From Marinobacterium ramblicola (GTDB lineage Bacteria; Pseudomonadota; Gammaproteobacteria; Pseudomonadales; Balneatricaceae), in the NCBI RefSeq assembly GCF_019084545.1, contig NZ_JAHREP010000020.1:1-64000 (forward strand): a stretch of DNA of 64,000 nucleotides. Direction: 5' to 3'. This document shows, piece by piece, positions 9,413 through 18,373 of this stretch. Made by a program: the position numbers and the translations under genes. Numbering within the stretch: position 1 is the first letter of the stretch; the number at the start of each line of letters is the position of its first letter. The notes under the pieces are model-generated. The model did no database searches. It saw only the letters and a list, made by a program, of their open reading frames with translations, and was not told where the DNA came from.

Positions 9413-10042
9413 TTAGAGCGCCCCCTCCTCCTTGAGCAGCTCATAAAGCGACTGGGCCAGGCGACGATAACCCTCGGCGTTAAAATGCACCTGATCCGAC
9501 TTGTAGCGGGGGCTGCGCAGCAGTTCAGCCACCGTCGACTCGGCGAAAGGCAGCCCGTAGCGCTCGGCCAGCTCGGCGTAAAACGGTGCGGCGTCGGAGA
9601 ACAGGTTCTTTCTCGGCACACTGACCAACACCACCTCTACCCCCTTGTCGCGGGCGAGCTCGATCATCTGTTGCAGGTTGTCACGGGTATGCTCCTGATC
9701 CAGGTTGCGCAGGATATCGTTGCCACCCTCCAACAGGATCATCAGCGCCGGCCGCTCCTGCTCCAGTACCGTCGCCAAGCGTTGTAGCCCTTGGGAGGTC
9801 ACTTCGCCGGACACACCAGCATTGACCACCCTTCGCCCGCTCAGTTGAGCCAACACCTGAGGGTAGCTGTCCGCCTCGTCTGCACCATAGCCGGCGGTCA
9901 GACTGTCGCCAAAGGCGAGAATCGTCGCCTCCTGTGATAAAGGGCTGAGCTTGTCGTCGGCGCAACCCTGCAACCAGAACAGGCAGGCTAACAGAAGTGT
10001 CGGGATGGGCAGAGCTTTCAAGGCGATCCTCGTTTTCATCAT
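9413..10042 (-). CDS. SGNH/GDSL arylesterase (TesA-like lipoprotein)
   Basis: The roughly 209-residue protein carries the four SGNH blocks: FGDSLTAGYG with the nucleophile serine, the glycine block NAGVSGEVTSQG, the asparagine block EGGNDILR and the histidine block DQVHFNAEGY. The N-terminus is a signal sequence ending in a lipobox (LQGC), so the enzyme is predicted to be a lipoprotein facing the periplasm. Relatives (TesA, EstA-type arylesterases) hydrolyse short acyl esters, thioesters and lysophospholipids. The start is uncertain by a few codons because TTG and two ATG codons are adjacent and no clear ribosome-binding site is present. Confidence 0.85.
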   Translation of the reverse strand: MMKTRIALKALPIPTLLLACLFWLQGCADDKLSPLSQEATILAFGDSLTAGYGADEADSYPQVLAQLSGRRVVNAGVSGEVTSQGLQRLATVLEQERPALMILLEGGNDILRNLDQEHTRDNLQQMIELARDKGVEVVLVSVPRKNLFSDAAPFYAELAERYGLPFAESTVAELLRSPRYKSDQVHFNAEGYRRLAQSLYELLKEEGAL

Positions 10043-10065
10043 TCGCAATAGGGTTGGTCTTTTGG

Positions 10066-10997
10066 CTAATCGATAAAATGCACCGGGGGCTTTTCGCTAC
10101 GATCCACCTCCAGATGGAAGAGATCGGGACGACCATAATGGCCAGTCACATCGAGGGATTTCCGGGCGTTTCGTGCGTCAGCCGGGTCTATTTCCGCGTA
10201 GAGTATCCCTTTCTCCTTGTTCATCGGACCGGCCACGACACCGCCAAAGGGTTTAACGACTACGGCTCCACCGGGATTGATCCACTCCTCTGCATCAAAC
10301 AGACTATCACGCTCGGGGAAGCTGGCGGGGATATCACTGCCCTGCATCGCGGTCGCGGTACTCAGCACCCACCCTCGCGGGCGATATGGTTCATCGATGC
10401 CAGCCAGGTCTCGCCGCAATCCCAGGTCGGCGCGAGATAGAGTTCAATATCCTGGGCATAGAGTGCAAACCGTGCCAGCGGCATGTAGTTCTCCCAGCAG
10501 ATCAGGCAACCGATCCTCCCCACCGGGGTATCGACCACGCGCAAACCCGAGGCATCACCGGCACCCCAGACCATACGTTCCGGATTGGTCGGCATCAGCT
10601 TGCGATGGCGGTTGAGGATTTGGCCGTCGGTACCAATCACCACTACGCTGTTGTACAACGTGGAGCCACTGTAACGCCCATCCACCTCATTCAGCCCCAT
10701 CACCACTACCACACCGTGCCGCGCCGCCGCGTCACAGATGCACTCCAGCCCCCCGTCATCGATATTGACGGCATTTTCCCGGAGTCGGGCATGGATCTGG
10801 TTACCCAGGGCCATATCGCCGCCCGGACGCAAACGCCAGATCCAGGTGGGATAACCGGGCAGATAGGCTTCCGGGAACATCACCAGTTTTGCGCCCGCCT
10901 GGGCCGCCTCGGACAACGCCTCGCAGGCCTGATCCAATGTCGCTTTGAGCTCCAGCAGCACCGGGGGTTGCTGCACGATTGCCACCTTGATACTCAT
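10066..10997 (-). pseudogene. Nitrilase-family carbon-nitrogen hydrolase, frameshifted
   Basis: The first frame (10997 to 10362) carries a full nitrilase catalytic set: Glu43 in FPEAYLPGYP, Lys133 in NRHRKLMPT and the nucleophile Cys167 in CLICWENY. It ends abruptly after HIAREGGC. The family sequence resumes in another frame (GWVLSTATAMQGSDIP onward) and runs to the stop at 10066. Family members usually read AREGGCWVLS here. Loss of 7 bases near 10366-10375 would turn that sequence into the observed one exactly. The intact gene would encode about 312 residues. The truncated product lacks the C-terminal third and is probably inactive. The ATG at 10997 has GGAGG five bases before it. Confidence 0.8.
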
Positions 10998-11083
10998 CAC
11001 CGCCTCCGAAGTTTTCTATTCACCATAGCTCAGACCGGCCGATTCAGCGGCCAGGCTGCGCTCGGACGGTGGGTTGCTAATCT

Positions 11084-12067
11084 TCAGGTAGCGGGTAGTA
11101 CCTCCGGGTTCGCAATGTTGCCAGGCGCGCCCTGTGCGTAGTTCACGACATTTTCAAACGCCTTGCTGAAGTAAAGTTCGTAACTGTTCTTTTCCACATA
11201 GCCCAGATGTGGCGTGCAGAGCACATTGGGCATAGCCAGCAGCGGCTCGGTATCGAGGTGCACCGGCTCCGACTCGAACACGTCTACTGCGGCAAAGCCG
11301 GGGCGCCCCACGCTCAAGGCGCTCGCCAAAGCACCGGGCGCGACCAGCTCGGCGCGGCTGATATTGACGAACAGGGCATCCGGCTGCATCCGCGCCAGAT
11401 CGCGCTCCTGCACCAGATGGCGGGTAGCCTCGTTCAGCCGCAGATGCAGGGAGAGCAGGTCCGAGGTCTCGAAGAATGCCTCGCGCGACGGAGCCGCACT
11501 GAAACCGTCCTGTTCCGCCTGCCGACGCGAAGCCTCGCTGCCCCATACCTGCACCCGCATGCCGAATACCTGGGCATAACGGGCCACACGCTGGCCGATC
11601 TTGCCATAGCCCCAGATGCCGAAGGTCAAACCGCTGAGCGTGCGCCCCAGCCCCAGTGCTCCGGAATCCTGCCAGCGCCCCTGCTGCAGGTTCTGGGCAT
11701 AGGCCGGAAGATGCCGCGACGCCGCCATCACCAGCGCCCAGCATAGCTCCGCGGGCGCCACCGGCGAGCCGATACCTTCGGCAACCGCGACGCCGGCCGC
11801 GGTGCAGGCATCCAGATCCAGGTGGTTGCTGATCTTGCCGGTCTGACTGATCAGCTTAAGCTTAGGCAGCCTGGCCAGCAGTTCGGGTGTGATCGACGTG
11901 CGCTCCCGAATCAGCACCAGCGCTTCGGCATCGGCAATTCTGGCCGCCAACTCGGCCGGATCGGCGAAACCGGCATTCAGCACGAGAACCTCATGTCCCC
12001 GCAGCAGGTCAAAGGCGCTCAGCGAGCACACTACATTTTGATAGTCATCCAGTATCGCGATTTTCAT
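11084..12067 (-). CDS. D-2-hydroxyacid dehydrogenase family protein
   Basis: The 327-residue protein is an NAD-dependent D-isomer 2-hydroxyacid dehydrogenase. It has the Rossmann motif GIWGYGKIGQRVA in the middle, the arginine of NISRAELV, the glutamate in VDVFESEP and the catalytic histidine in CTPHLGYVEK. Members interconvert 2-keto and D-2-hydroxy acids, or act as phosphoglycerate dehydrogenases; the exact substrate is not readable. It lies 21 bases downstream of the UDG-family gene and is probably co-transcribed with it. It is in line with the broken nitrilase gene, so the three may once have formed a unit. Confidence 0.85.
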   Translation of the reverse strand: MKIAILDDYQNVVCSLSAFDLLRGHEVLVLNAGFADPAELAARIADAEALVLIRERTSITPELLARLPKLKLISQTGKISNHLDLDACTAAGVAVAEGIGSPVAPAELCWALVMAASRHLPAYAQNLQQGRWQDSGALGLGRTLSGLTFGIWGYGKIGQRVARYAQVFGMRVQVWGSEASRRQAEQDGFSAAPSREAFFETSDLLSLHLRLNEATRHLVQERDLARMQPDALFVNISRAELVAPGALASALSVGRPGFAAVDVFESEPVHLDTEPLLAMPNVLCTPHLGYVEKNSYELYFSKAFENVVNYAQGAPGNIANPEVLPAT

Positions 12068-12088
12068 CCTGTCTTCTCCAATGAGCGG

Positions 12089-12664
12089 TCAGCCGAGCAG
12101 ATCGGCAACACGCAGCCGTAGGGCCGGTATAAGCGCGTCCTCGAACCAGGGGTTGCGCGCCAGCCAAAGATTATTGCGCGGGCTCGGGTGGGGTAAGGCC
12201 AACAGCGATGGCCACCCGCTTCTCCAGTTTCTCACCCGTTCGGTCAGTGACAGACCGTCCGCGCCAAAGCAGTAACGCTGGGCATACTGGCCCAGCGCCA
12301 GGGTCAGCTCTATCGACTGCAGATGTGCCATCAACTCGTCACGCCAGGCCGGTGCGCATTCGGGCCGTGGCGGCAGGTCGCCGAAGCGCCCCCGTCCCGG
12401 ATAGCAGAATCCCATCGGCAAGATGGCGATCTGGCCGGCGTCGTAAAACTGCTCGCGGGATAAGCCCAGCCACTCCCGCAAGCGATCGCCACTGGCATCG
12501 TCAAACGGGCGCCCCGCCTTGTGCGCGACCTGTCCCGGCGCCTGCCCGACGATCAGGATCCGCGCCGAGGGGGCGGCCTGGAGTATCGGCCGGGGACCCA
12601 GCGGCAGATGCGCGGCACAGAGCGTACAGGCGCTGATCCGCTGCATCAGCCGATCAAACTGCAT
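12089..12664 (-). CDS. Uracil-DNA glycosylase family protein
   Basis: The 191-residue protein has the UDG-superfamily motif A (IVGQAPG, residues about 38-44), the following FDDASGDRLR segment and motif C near the end (HPSPRNN). An N-terminal CTLC pair resembles part of an Fe-S ligand set of family 4 enzymes, but I cannot identify all four cysteines. Such proteins remove uracil or other damaged bases from DNA; some small relatives have no demonstrated activity. It appears to be the first gene of a pair with the 2-hydroxyacid dehydrogenase. Confidence 0.75.
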   Translation of the reverse strand: MQFDRLMQRISACTLCAAHLPLGPRPILQAAPSARILIVGQAPGQVAHKAGRPFDDASGDRLREWLGLSREQFYDAGQIAILPMGFCYPGRGRFGDLPPRPECAPAWRDELMAHLQSIELTLALGQYAQRYCFGADGLSLTERVRNWRSGWPSLLALPHPSPRNNLWLARNPWFEDALIPALRLRVADLLG

Positions 12665-12937
12665 AATAGCCTCGACCGATCCGGGCTTGAGATAAAGCAG
12701 CGTCCACCAGGACTGCCGTCAACTCGTGAAACTTTCTCATTTGGTTGCGCTCAAGCCATCTGTGGCTTCACCTAAAAACCTCTAATCTTCAAACCACTAG
12801 GCTCTATCTCTATGACAGGTCGACCCGCCTCGGATGCAGCCTTGGGATTCCTGCTCAAGCTGGCGCCTGGAAAAATATCCTAGTTCTATACTCAGGTTGA
12901 CGCTATTAAGAACAACAATCATAAGGGAGCGAGAAAG
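12665..12937. other. Intergenic region without recognisable gene
   Basis: These 273 bases separate divergent genes. A TATACT at 12887-12892 could be a -10 element for the exported-protein gene, and GGGAGC at 12925-12930 is its likely ribosome-binding site. I see no RNA gene, repeat or further open frame with support. Confidence 0.3.
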
Positions 12938-13606
12938 ATGTTAACCAGATTAACGTGCATCCGCTCATTCACACTGTCGGGCGCAGTGCTGGCCCTCGGC
13001 CTCTCCAACTCCCTGTCGGCAGCGGATAACTGGTATGAGCTGTCGATTCAGAGCGGTAATTCGCTTGAATACTCGCTGATCGCCCTGAATGAGGAGCTGC
13101 AGCTTCAATACGACGAGGACGATCGTCTTGCAGCCCTGGCGGATCCGAGGCCAACGGACTTTGCCACCACGGCGATCGTATCCAGCGATGTGCCGCAGAT
13201 CGAAACGCTCGCCAACATCGACGATGAGTTTGGCACACCGATCTCCGATGGCACATCACTGAACGCCAACGTGGATCTGCTCAACTATACCCTGGCGACT
13301 CTGGGTGACGACCTGTTCCTGCAGGTCGTGGCAGAGGCCACCCGTGAGCGTTACACCTTTGACCAGGTGACCGAGACCATGGTGAGCTATAACGCCGTCG
13401 ATCAGTACCAGTACGCCCTATTCGGCGCTGATACAGGCTTTGGCCAACCGGTCGGGGACGACGCGTCGCTCAATAGCAATGTCGCCGGTCTGAACCTGTA
13501 TCTGGCCGAATCCGAGCTGAGAGAGCAACTGCTTGCCGGCGCTGTGCCCGCCGTTACCGGCGCGAGTATGGACAGTTACCTGGCCGCCGCGCACTGGAAC
13601 TACTAA
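12938..13606 (+). CDS. Hypothetical exported protein with internal repeat
   Basis: I do not recognise this 222-residue protein. Residues 1-28 look like a signal peptide with cleavage after LSA, so the mature part is periplasmic or secreted. It is acidic. Two 26-residue repeats, at residues 95-120 and 165-190, share the pattern DxxFGxPxxDxxSLNxNVxxLNxxLA, and a shorter related piece (NSLEYSLIALNEEL) occurs at 41-54. This suggests two or three copies of a small structural unit built on amphipathic helices. There is no cysteine in the mature part and no catalytic motif. The gene is monocistronic with a GGGAGC ribosome-binding site. Confidence 0.65.
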   Translation: MLTRLTCIRSFTLSGAVLALGLSNSLSAADNWYELSIQSGNSLEYSLIALNEELQLQYDEDDRLAALADPRPTDFATTAIVSSDVPQIETLANIDDEFGTPISDGTSLNANVDLLNYTLATLGDDLFLQVVAEATRERYTFDQVTETMVSYNAVDQYQYALFGADTGFGQPVGDDASLNSNVAGLNLYLAESELREQLLAGAVPAVTGASMDSYLAAAHWNY

Positions 13607-13647
13607 ATAGGGGAGCAGCAACAGGGAGGTAGCCGGCGGGACGGTAC

Positions 13648-14688
13648 TCATTCCAACCCCGATGCCAGTTGCCGGGTCAGCTCGGCAGCCGGGATCGGGC
13701 GGCATCCGCTCGCGTTCTGCCCGGACCATAGCGGTGAAAAATCACCATACCCCCTTGCCTCGACCGCCGCCCTGAGCGGTGCTATGGCGGTCGTTGCCGA
13801 AGGGAACGCCGGGGCATCGGCACAGATCGGACCAAGCTCGCGCATCACCCGGTTCATAATCCCCCGTGCAGGACGCCCGCTGAACAGATTGGTCAGTGCG
13901 GTATGCTGCGCCGCACTGCTCATCAACGCCCTGCGGTGGAGTTCGGAGATGGTCGACTCGGGGCAGCAGAGGTAGGCAGTGCCGATCTGCACACCCTGCG
14001 CTCCCAGTTTCATGGCGGCACCCACGCCTGCGACATCGGCGATCCCGCCCGCCGCAATAACCGGAACCTGCACGGCGGCCACAATCTGCGGCACCAGGGC
14101 AAAGGTACCAAGCTGCGTGCTCAGATCCTCGCTCAGGAACATGCCTCGGTGACCACCCGCTTCCACGCCCTGGGCGATGATCGCGTCCACGCCCCGCTCC
14201 TCAAGCCAGAGCGCCTCCTCCACCGTGGTCGCCGACGACAACACTCTGCTGCCCCAGCTTTTCACCCGCTCCAGCAACGCCGGCTCCGGCAGGCCGAAGT
14301 GGAAGCTGACCACCGGCGGCCTTAGCGGTTCGACGATATCGGCAATCTCAGCGCTGAACGGCTGCCGCCCGGCACCCGGTTGAATCTTGTCGGGATCGAT
14401 GCCGAACTCGGCATAATAGGTCGACAGGCGTCGCCGCCAGTTGGCTTCACGCTCGGCATCAGGTTCGGGTGACATGTGACAGAAGAAATTCAGGTTGAAC
14501 GGACGGTCGGTGGCGGCTCTGATCGCAGCCACCTCACGCTCGATCTGCTCCGAACTCAGCATGGCGCAGGGCAGCGAGCCCAGACCGCCGGCCTGGCATA
14601 CGGCGATCGCCAGCGCACTGCCCTGAGCACCCGCCATCGGTGCCTGGATGATCGGAAACTGTGTACCCAAAAGTGTCTGCAGCGACAT
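13648..14688 (-). CDS. NAD(P)H-dependent flavin oxidoreductase / nitronate monooxygenase
   Basis: The 346-residue protein is an FMN-dependent TIM-barrel enzyme of the nitronate monooxygenase (NMO/2-nitropropane dioxygenase) family. The N-terminal IIQAPMAGAQGS binds FMN phosphate, and DAIIAQGVEAGGHRG carries the family's conserved histidine. PVIAAGGIADVAGVGAAMKLGAQGVQIGT forms the phosphate-binding end of the barrel. Members oxidise propionate-3-nitronate or related toxic nitronates. I use the ATG at 14688 because the family N-terminus starts there; the longer frame would run into the preceding gene. It follows the YedI gene by four bases and is likely translated from the same mRNA. Confidence 0.85.
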   Translation of the reverse strand: MSLQTLLGTQFPIIQAPMAGAQGSALAIAVCQAGGLGSLPCAMLSSEQIEREVAAIRAATDRPFNLNFFCHMSPEPDAEREANWRRRLSTYYAEFGIDPDKIQPGAGRQPFSAEIADIVEPLRPPVVSFHFGLPEPALLERVKSWGSRVLSSATTVEEALWLEERGVDAIIAQGVEAGGHRGMFLSEDLSTQLGTFALVPQIVAAVQVPVIAAGGIADVAGVGAAMKLGAQGVQIGTAYLCCPESTISELHRRALMSSAAQHTALTNLFSGRPARGIMNRVMRELGPICADAPAFPSATTAIAPLRAAVEARGYGDFSPLWSGQNASGCRPIPAAELTRQLASGLE

Positions 14689-14692
14689 CCGT

Positions 14693-15631
14693 TTACTCCT
14701 CTGAGTTGTCCGCACGCTGAAGCAGCGGATGAACCAGATATTCCACCACCGCAAACACGACCGCGCCAGCGACGATACCTGCCAGGGCGTTGATCAGCGT
14801 CGGTACGGTGCCATGGATGATCACGCCCACCGCCGGCAGGCTACCCGCCGATTCGGCCAGATGGTGCAGCCAGTCATGGGAACCGGGGATACCGTGCAGC
14901 AGTATGCCGCCGCCGACCAGGAACATCGCGGCGGTGCCGACCACCGACAGCGTTTTCATCAGCCAGGGTGCCAGACGCAACAGACCGCGCCCGAAGGCTG
15001 CTCCGATACCGGCCTTCCCGTTAGCGGACAGATAGAGTCCGGCATCGTCGAGCTTGACGATACCCGCCACCAGCGCATACACCCCGACGGTCATCAGCAG
15101 CGCAATCGAGGAAACGACCGCCACCTGCACTCCGAAAGCGGCACTCTGCACCGTGCCCAGCGCAATCACCACGATCTCTGCCGAGAGGATAAAATCGGTG
15201 CGTATGGCCCCTTTGATCTTGGTTTTCTCAAACGCCAGTAGATCCACCTTGGGATCCGCCACCGCCTCCAGTTCCCGTTTGTGTGCCTGTTTGTCCGGCT
15301 TGATGCTGTGCAGCACCTTCTCGAACCCCTCAAAGCAGAGATAGGCACCACCGATCATCAACAACGGCGTGATCAACCAGGGCGCAATGGCGGAGATCAG
15401 CAGCGCCGCCGGCACCAGGATCAGCTTGTTCAACACCGAGCCCTTGAACACCGCCCAGACCACCGGCAGTTCACGATCGGCTTTAACGCCGGACACCTGC
15501 TCGGCATTCAATGCCAGATCATCGCCCAGCACCCCGGCGGTCTTCTTCGCCGCCATCTTCGACATCAGCGCAATATCGTCCAACAGCGTGGCGATATCGT
15601 CTATCAGTGCTAACAAGCTGGTACCGGCCAA
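14693..15631 (-). CDS. DUF808 (YedI) family membrane protein
   Basis: The 312-residue protein matches the YedI/DUF808 inner-membrane family from its first residues ([20 protein letters not shown]) onward. Other typical segments are [18 protein letters not shown], the glycine-rich [13 protein letters not shown], and several C-terminal membrane helices. No biochemical function is established. Four bases separate its stop from the start of the flavin oxidoreductase gene, indicating an operon. The start has AAGGAG a few bases upstream. Confidence 0.88.
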   Translation of the reverse strand: MAGTSLLALIDDIATLLDDIALMSKMAAKKTAGVLGDDLALNAEQVSGVKADRELPVVWAVFKGSVLNKLILVPAALLISAIAPWLITPLLMIGGAYLCFEGFEKVLHSIKPDKQAHKRELEAVADPKVDLLAFEKTKIKGAIRTDFILSAEIVVIALGTVQSAAFGVQVAVVSSIALLMTVGVYALVAGIVKLDDAGLYLSANGKAGIGAAFGRGLLRLAPWLMKTLSVVGTAAMFLVGGGILLHGIPGSHDWLHHLAESAGSLPAVGVIIHGTVPTLINALAGIVAGAVVFAVVEYLVHPLLQRADNSEE

Positions 15632-15715
15632 ATCCTTCTCCTTTTAATTTCGATCCGTTTTCCGGTTCCGGCGCAGACGCGCTCTACACCGGCGATTTAC
15701 GGGTTAATCGACTAC

Positions 15716-16432
15716 TCAATCCGCAAGATAATACTCGACCGTCGATACCACTCTGATCTGCTTGATATGAGGATTGTTCTTGTCACGGTCGGTGATCGAG
15801 AACTGGCCCTGCGCGGCTTTGCGGATCTTGCCCAGGCGGCTCTCGGAATCGGACGCGAACTTCTGCGCCACCTCGCGCGCATTGCGCGTCGCCTCCTCGA
15901 TCATCTCGGGTTTGACCTCGTTCAGGCGGGTAAACAGGTATTCCGGCTTCGACTGGTATTCGTTACCGCTGAGTACGATGCCCTGGCGGCCCAGCTGCGA
16001 CACACCCTGCATCACCGAGCGCACCCGCTCGATATCGGTGGAGTACACAGTGACGGTTCTCTGCGCCGTATAGCGAAACTCGGCACCGCTGTTATCCCCA
16101 TACTGCTGCGCCGACTTGTCGGTGATCGAAGGTGGCGAATCGCTGATCTCATCCGGCTCGACCCCGCCCAGCAGCAGAAAGGCACGGATACTCTCCGCCT
16201 GCCGATCCAGTTCGGCATACAACTGCTCCAGGTTGTTGCCGGCCACCGTGTACTGAATCGGCCAGATCACCACATCGGCCGGATACTCCCGCTCGGCCAG
16301 CCCCTTGACCGTCACACTGCGATCCAGCTGTTTGAATCGGATCGCGGCATCACTGAGCTGAAAGCCCAATACCGCCGCTGCCGCCAGAAGGAATACGCCT
16401 AGAATAGACGCACTGAATTTACTATCGGCCAT
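15716..16432 (-). CDS. SIMPL domain (DUF541) protein
   Basis: The 238-residue protein has one N-terminal hydrophobic segment (residues about 8-25) that anchors it or serves as a signal. A SIMPL/DUF541 domain follows, beginning SVTVKGLAEREYPADVV and ending in the beta-rich VVSTVEYYL. Such proteins are periplasmic or membrane-anchored; members include E. coli YggE, linked to oxidative-stress tolerance. The specific role is unknown. It is 84 bases from the YedI operon on the same strand and may be transcribed into it. Confidence 0.83.
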   Translation of the reverse strand: MADSKFSASILGVFLLAAAAVLGFQLSDAAIRFKQLDRSVTVKGLAEREYPADVVIWPIQYTVAGNNLEQLYAELDRQAESIRAFLLLGGVEPDEISDSPPSITDKSAQQYGDNSGAEFRYTAQRTVTVYSTDIERVRSVMQGVSQLGRQGIVLSGNEYQSKPEYLFTRLNEVKPEMIEEATRNAREVAQKFASDSESRLGKIRKAAQGQFSITDRDKNNPHIKQIRVVSTVEYYLAD

Positions 16433-16681
16433 AACACTCCCTATCGATCATTACCTTGAACGCTGACAGCACCCACATATAAGGGTTCCAGCCCATCCCT
16501 TTATTCGACCCACGTTAATCGCTAAGCCGGTGTCCAGCAAGCGGCACGACAGTTTGGTATAGCCGTTGCAGTTTCCTGTTCACATTCGCGTTTTTTATCA
16601 CAAGCCCGACAAACGCCGACACCGCTGTGCTGTGGATGCGTGCCGCACCCTGTCAGGTTTCATACAGAAAGGTGTAAACCC

Positions 16682-17239
16682 ATGAGTAAAATAGGGATTT
16701 TTTTCGGTACTGAGACCGGCACTACCCGGCTGATCGCGAAGAAGATCTACAAGCTGCTGGGTGACGGGATCGCCGATAAGCCGCTCAACGTGAACCGCAT
16801 CGCGCCCGCCGAGATGCTCAAATATGACGCATTGATTCTCGGAACGCCCAGTTATGGTGAGGGGGACATTCCGGGTAGCGGGGTCTCCGGCTGCTTCGAG
16901 CCCAACTGGAGTGAGTTCCTCGCGCTACTGGGCAAACCGGATATGGGCGGCAAGCGGATCACGTTTTTCGGCTTGGGTGCGCAGGAGCGCTACTCAGATC
17001 GTTTTGCCAGTTCTTTGATGGCACTGTACACAACCTTCGCCATGTTAGGTGCCGAGTTGATCGGCGAATGGAGCACCGAAGGCTATACCTTCGACTACTC
17101 CGCTTCTGCCATCGGCGATCGCTTCGTCGGTCTGGTGATCGATCAGCGCACCCAGGGGATGCTGACCGACGAGCGCTTGAATACCTGGATCGAGCAGATC
17201 AAGCCGCAGCTGGTCGACAAGTTGTCGAATGTGGCTTGA
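16682..17239 (+). CDS. Flavodoxin, long-chain (NifF/FldA-like)
   Basis: The 185-residue protein is a long-chain flavodoxin, a soluble FMN electron carrier. The phosphate loop FFGTETGTTRLIAKK is at residues 6-20. The first FMN ring loop is LGTPSYGEGDIPG (around 54-66), and the second is FGLGAQERYSDRF. The sequence is closer to Azotobacter NifF-type flavodoxins than to short ones, but no nitrogen-fixation gene is nearby, so a general low-potential role is more likely. The ATG at 16682 has AAAGG eight bases upstream and begins the family sequence; an earlier in-frame ATG (16640) adds non-conserved residues. Confidence 0.88.
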   Translation: MSKIGIFFGTETGTTRLIAKKIYKLLGDGIADKPLNVNRIAPAEMLKYDALILGTPSYGEGDIPGSGVSGCFEPNWSEFLALLGKPDMGGKRITFFGLGAQERYSDRFASSLMALYTTFAMLGAELIGEWSTEGYTFDYSASAIGDRFVGLVIDQRTQGMLTDERLNTWIEQIKPQLVDKLSNVA

Positions 17240-17357
17240 GCTCCTCTCTACCTTACTGGTCGGAGGTCTTCCGCCGTCGGCAGTGAAACTCATCGCCAGA
17301 TCATGAGCCATCCCAAACGCCAGGTTGGTTCACTTCGCGCTGTACTTTGCCAACATC

Positions 17358-17385
17358 GTTTTGTTACTTTATAACATAACAAAAC
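17358..17385 (+). promoter_or_regulatory. Zur-box-like inverted repeat in front of folE2
   Basis: A perfect 9-base inverted repeat (GTTTTGTTA at 17358-17366 and TAACAAAAC at 17377-17385) overlaps a 15-base core, TGTTACTTTATAACA (17362-17376). The core matches the gammaproteobacterial Zur consensus half-sites TGTTA and TATAACA. folE2 is a classic Zur target in other bacteria because it replaces a zinc-dependent enzyme. The element would occlude the promoter of folE2 when zinc is plentiful. Confidence 0.75.
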
Positions 17386-17406
17386 ATGAGATCACGCCGA
17401 GTACAG

Positions 17407-18360
17407 ATGAATACATATTGCTCCAGTCACGCTCTGATGCCCGATATCGCCACAACCGATAGAGCCACCATCCCAACCGCGCTGGATTGGGTCGGCATGT
17501 CCGGTCTGGCCCTGCCTTTTCAGTTGTTGGAGTCGCAACGCGGCCCGATCGCCTGCCAGGGCAGCGCCGATATCCACGTCGATATCGCCAAGCCCGAGGT
17601 GAAGGGGATCCACATGTCGCGGCTCTATCTGCTGCTGGAGAGCCTGGTAGAGGAGGCACCGCTTGCCCCTGATACCCTCTGCGAGTTTCTACACAGACAG
17701 CTGTCGTCGCACGGTGAGATAAGCCTGGCGGCAGGGCTGGCGATCCGTTTTCAGTATCTGTCCCGAAGAGCTGCGCTGAAAAGCAAGCACCGGGGTTGGA
17801 AGAGCTATCCGGCCGCTATTCATGCCGAACTGCGCGGCGGCAGACCAAGCGTCGAGCTGGAGCTGGCGATCCCCTACTCCAGCACCTGCCCCTGCTCGGC
17901 ATCTCTCTCGCGTCAGTTACTGACCGAGGCGCTCGATGACGACTTCGCAGGGCGCACGCGACTGACGATGGACGAGATGCGGCAGTGGCTGCTGAGCCAA
18001 GGTTCGCTGGCAACGCCGCACAGTCAGCGCTCCTGGGCGCGGCTACGGCTGCGGTTGGCGGCCGATGCGCCGGCATTTGCCGTCGAGGCGATCATAGAGA
18101 CCGTCGAGAGTGCCCTCGGCACGCCGGTACAGACCGCGGTCAAGCGCGAAGACGAGCAGGCGTTCGCACGGCTGAACGGCAGCAATCTGATGTTCTGCGA
18201 AGATGCCGCCCGACGCATCAAGCAGGCGCTCACCGCACAGGCGGCGATTGACGACTTCTGGATCCGCGTCGAACATCAGGAGAGCCTGCACGCCCACGAT
18301 GCGGTGGCGGTCGCTACCGCCGGGGTATCCGGCGGCTATCGACCGGAACTATCGACCTAA
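17407..18360 (+). CDS. folE2: GTP cyclohydrolase FolE2 (type IB, metal-flexible)
   Basis: The 317-residue protein belongs to the FolE2 family, which makes 7,8-dihydroneopterin triphosphate from GTP for folate synthesis and can use metals other than zinc. Family landmarks are DWVGMSGLALPF near the N-terminus, GIHMSRLY, the catalytic cysteine segment SSTCPCSASLSRQ, and MFCEDAARRIK. I choose 17407 over ATG codons at 17386 and 17437. 17386 abuts the operator and lacks a ribosome-binding site, and the family N-terminus begins shortly before PDIATT. The Zur-like operator just upstream points to induction under zinc starvation. Confidence 0.9.
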   Translation: MNTYCSSHALMPDIATTDRATIPTALDWVGMSGLALPFQLLESQRGPIACQGSADIHVDIAKPEVKGIHMSRLYLLLESLVEEAPLAPDTLCEFLHRQLSSHGEISLAAGLAIRFQYLSRRAALKSKHRGWKSYPAAIHAELRGGRPSVELELAIPYSSTCPCSASLSRQLLTEALDDDFAGRTRLTMDEMRQWLLSQGSLATPHSQRSWARLRLRLAADAPAFAVEAIIETVESALGTPVQTAVKREDEQAFARLNGSNLMFCEDAARRIKQALTAQAAIDDFWIRVEHQESLHAHDAVAVATAGVSGGYRPELST

Positions 18361-18373
18361 AGTAAAGCGCTGA

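Noticed and set aside
16682-17239. A nitrogen-fixation link for the NifF-like flavodoxin
   Set aside because: No nif, fix or related gene is in the window, and long-chain flavodoxins are widespread outside diazotrophs.
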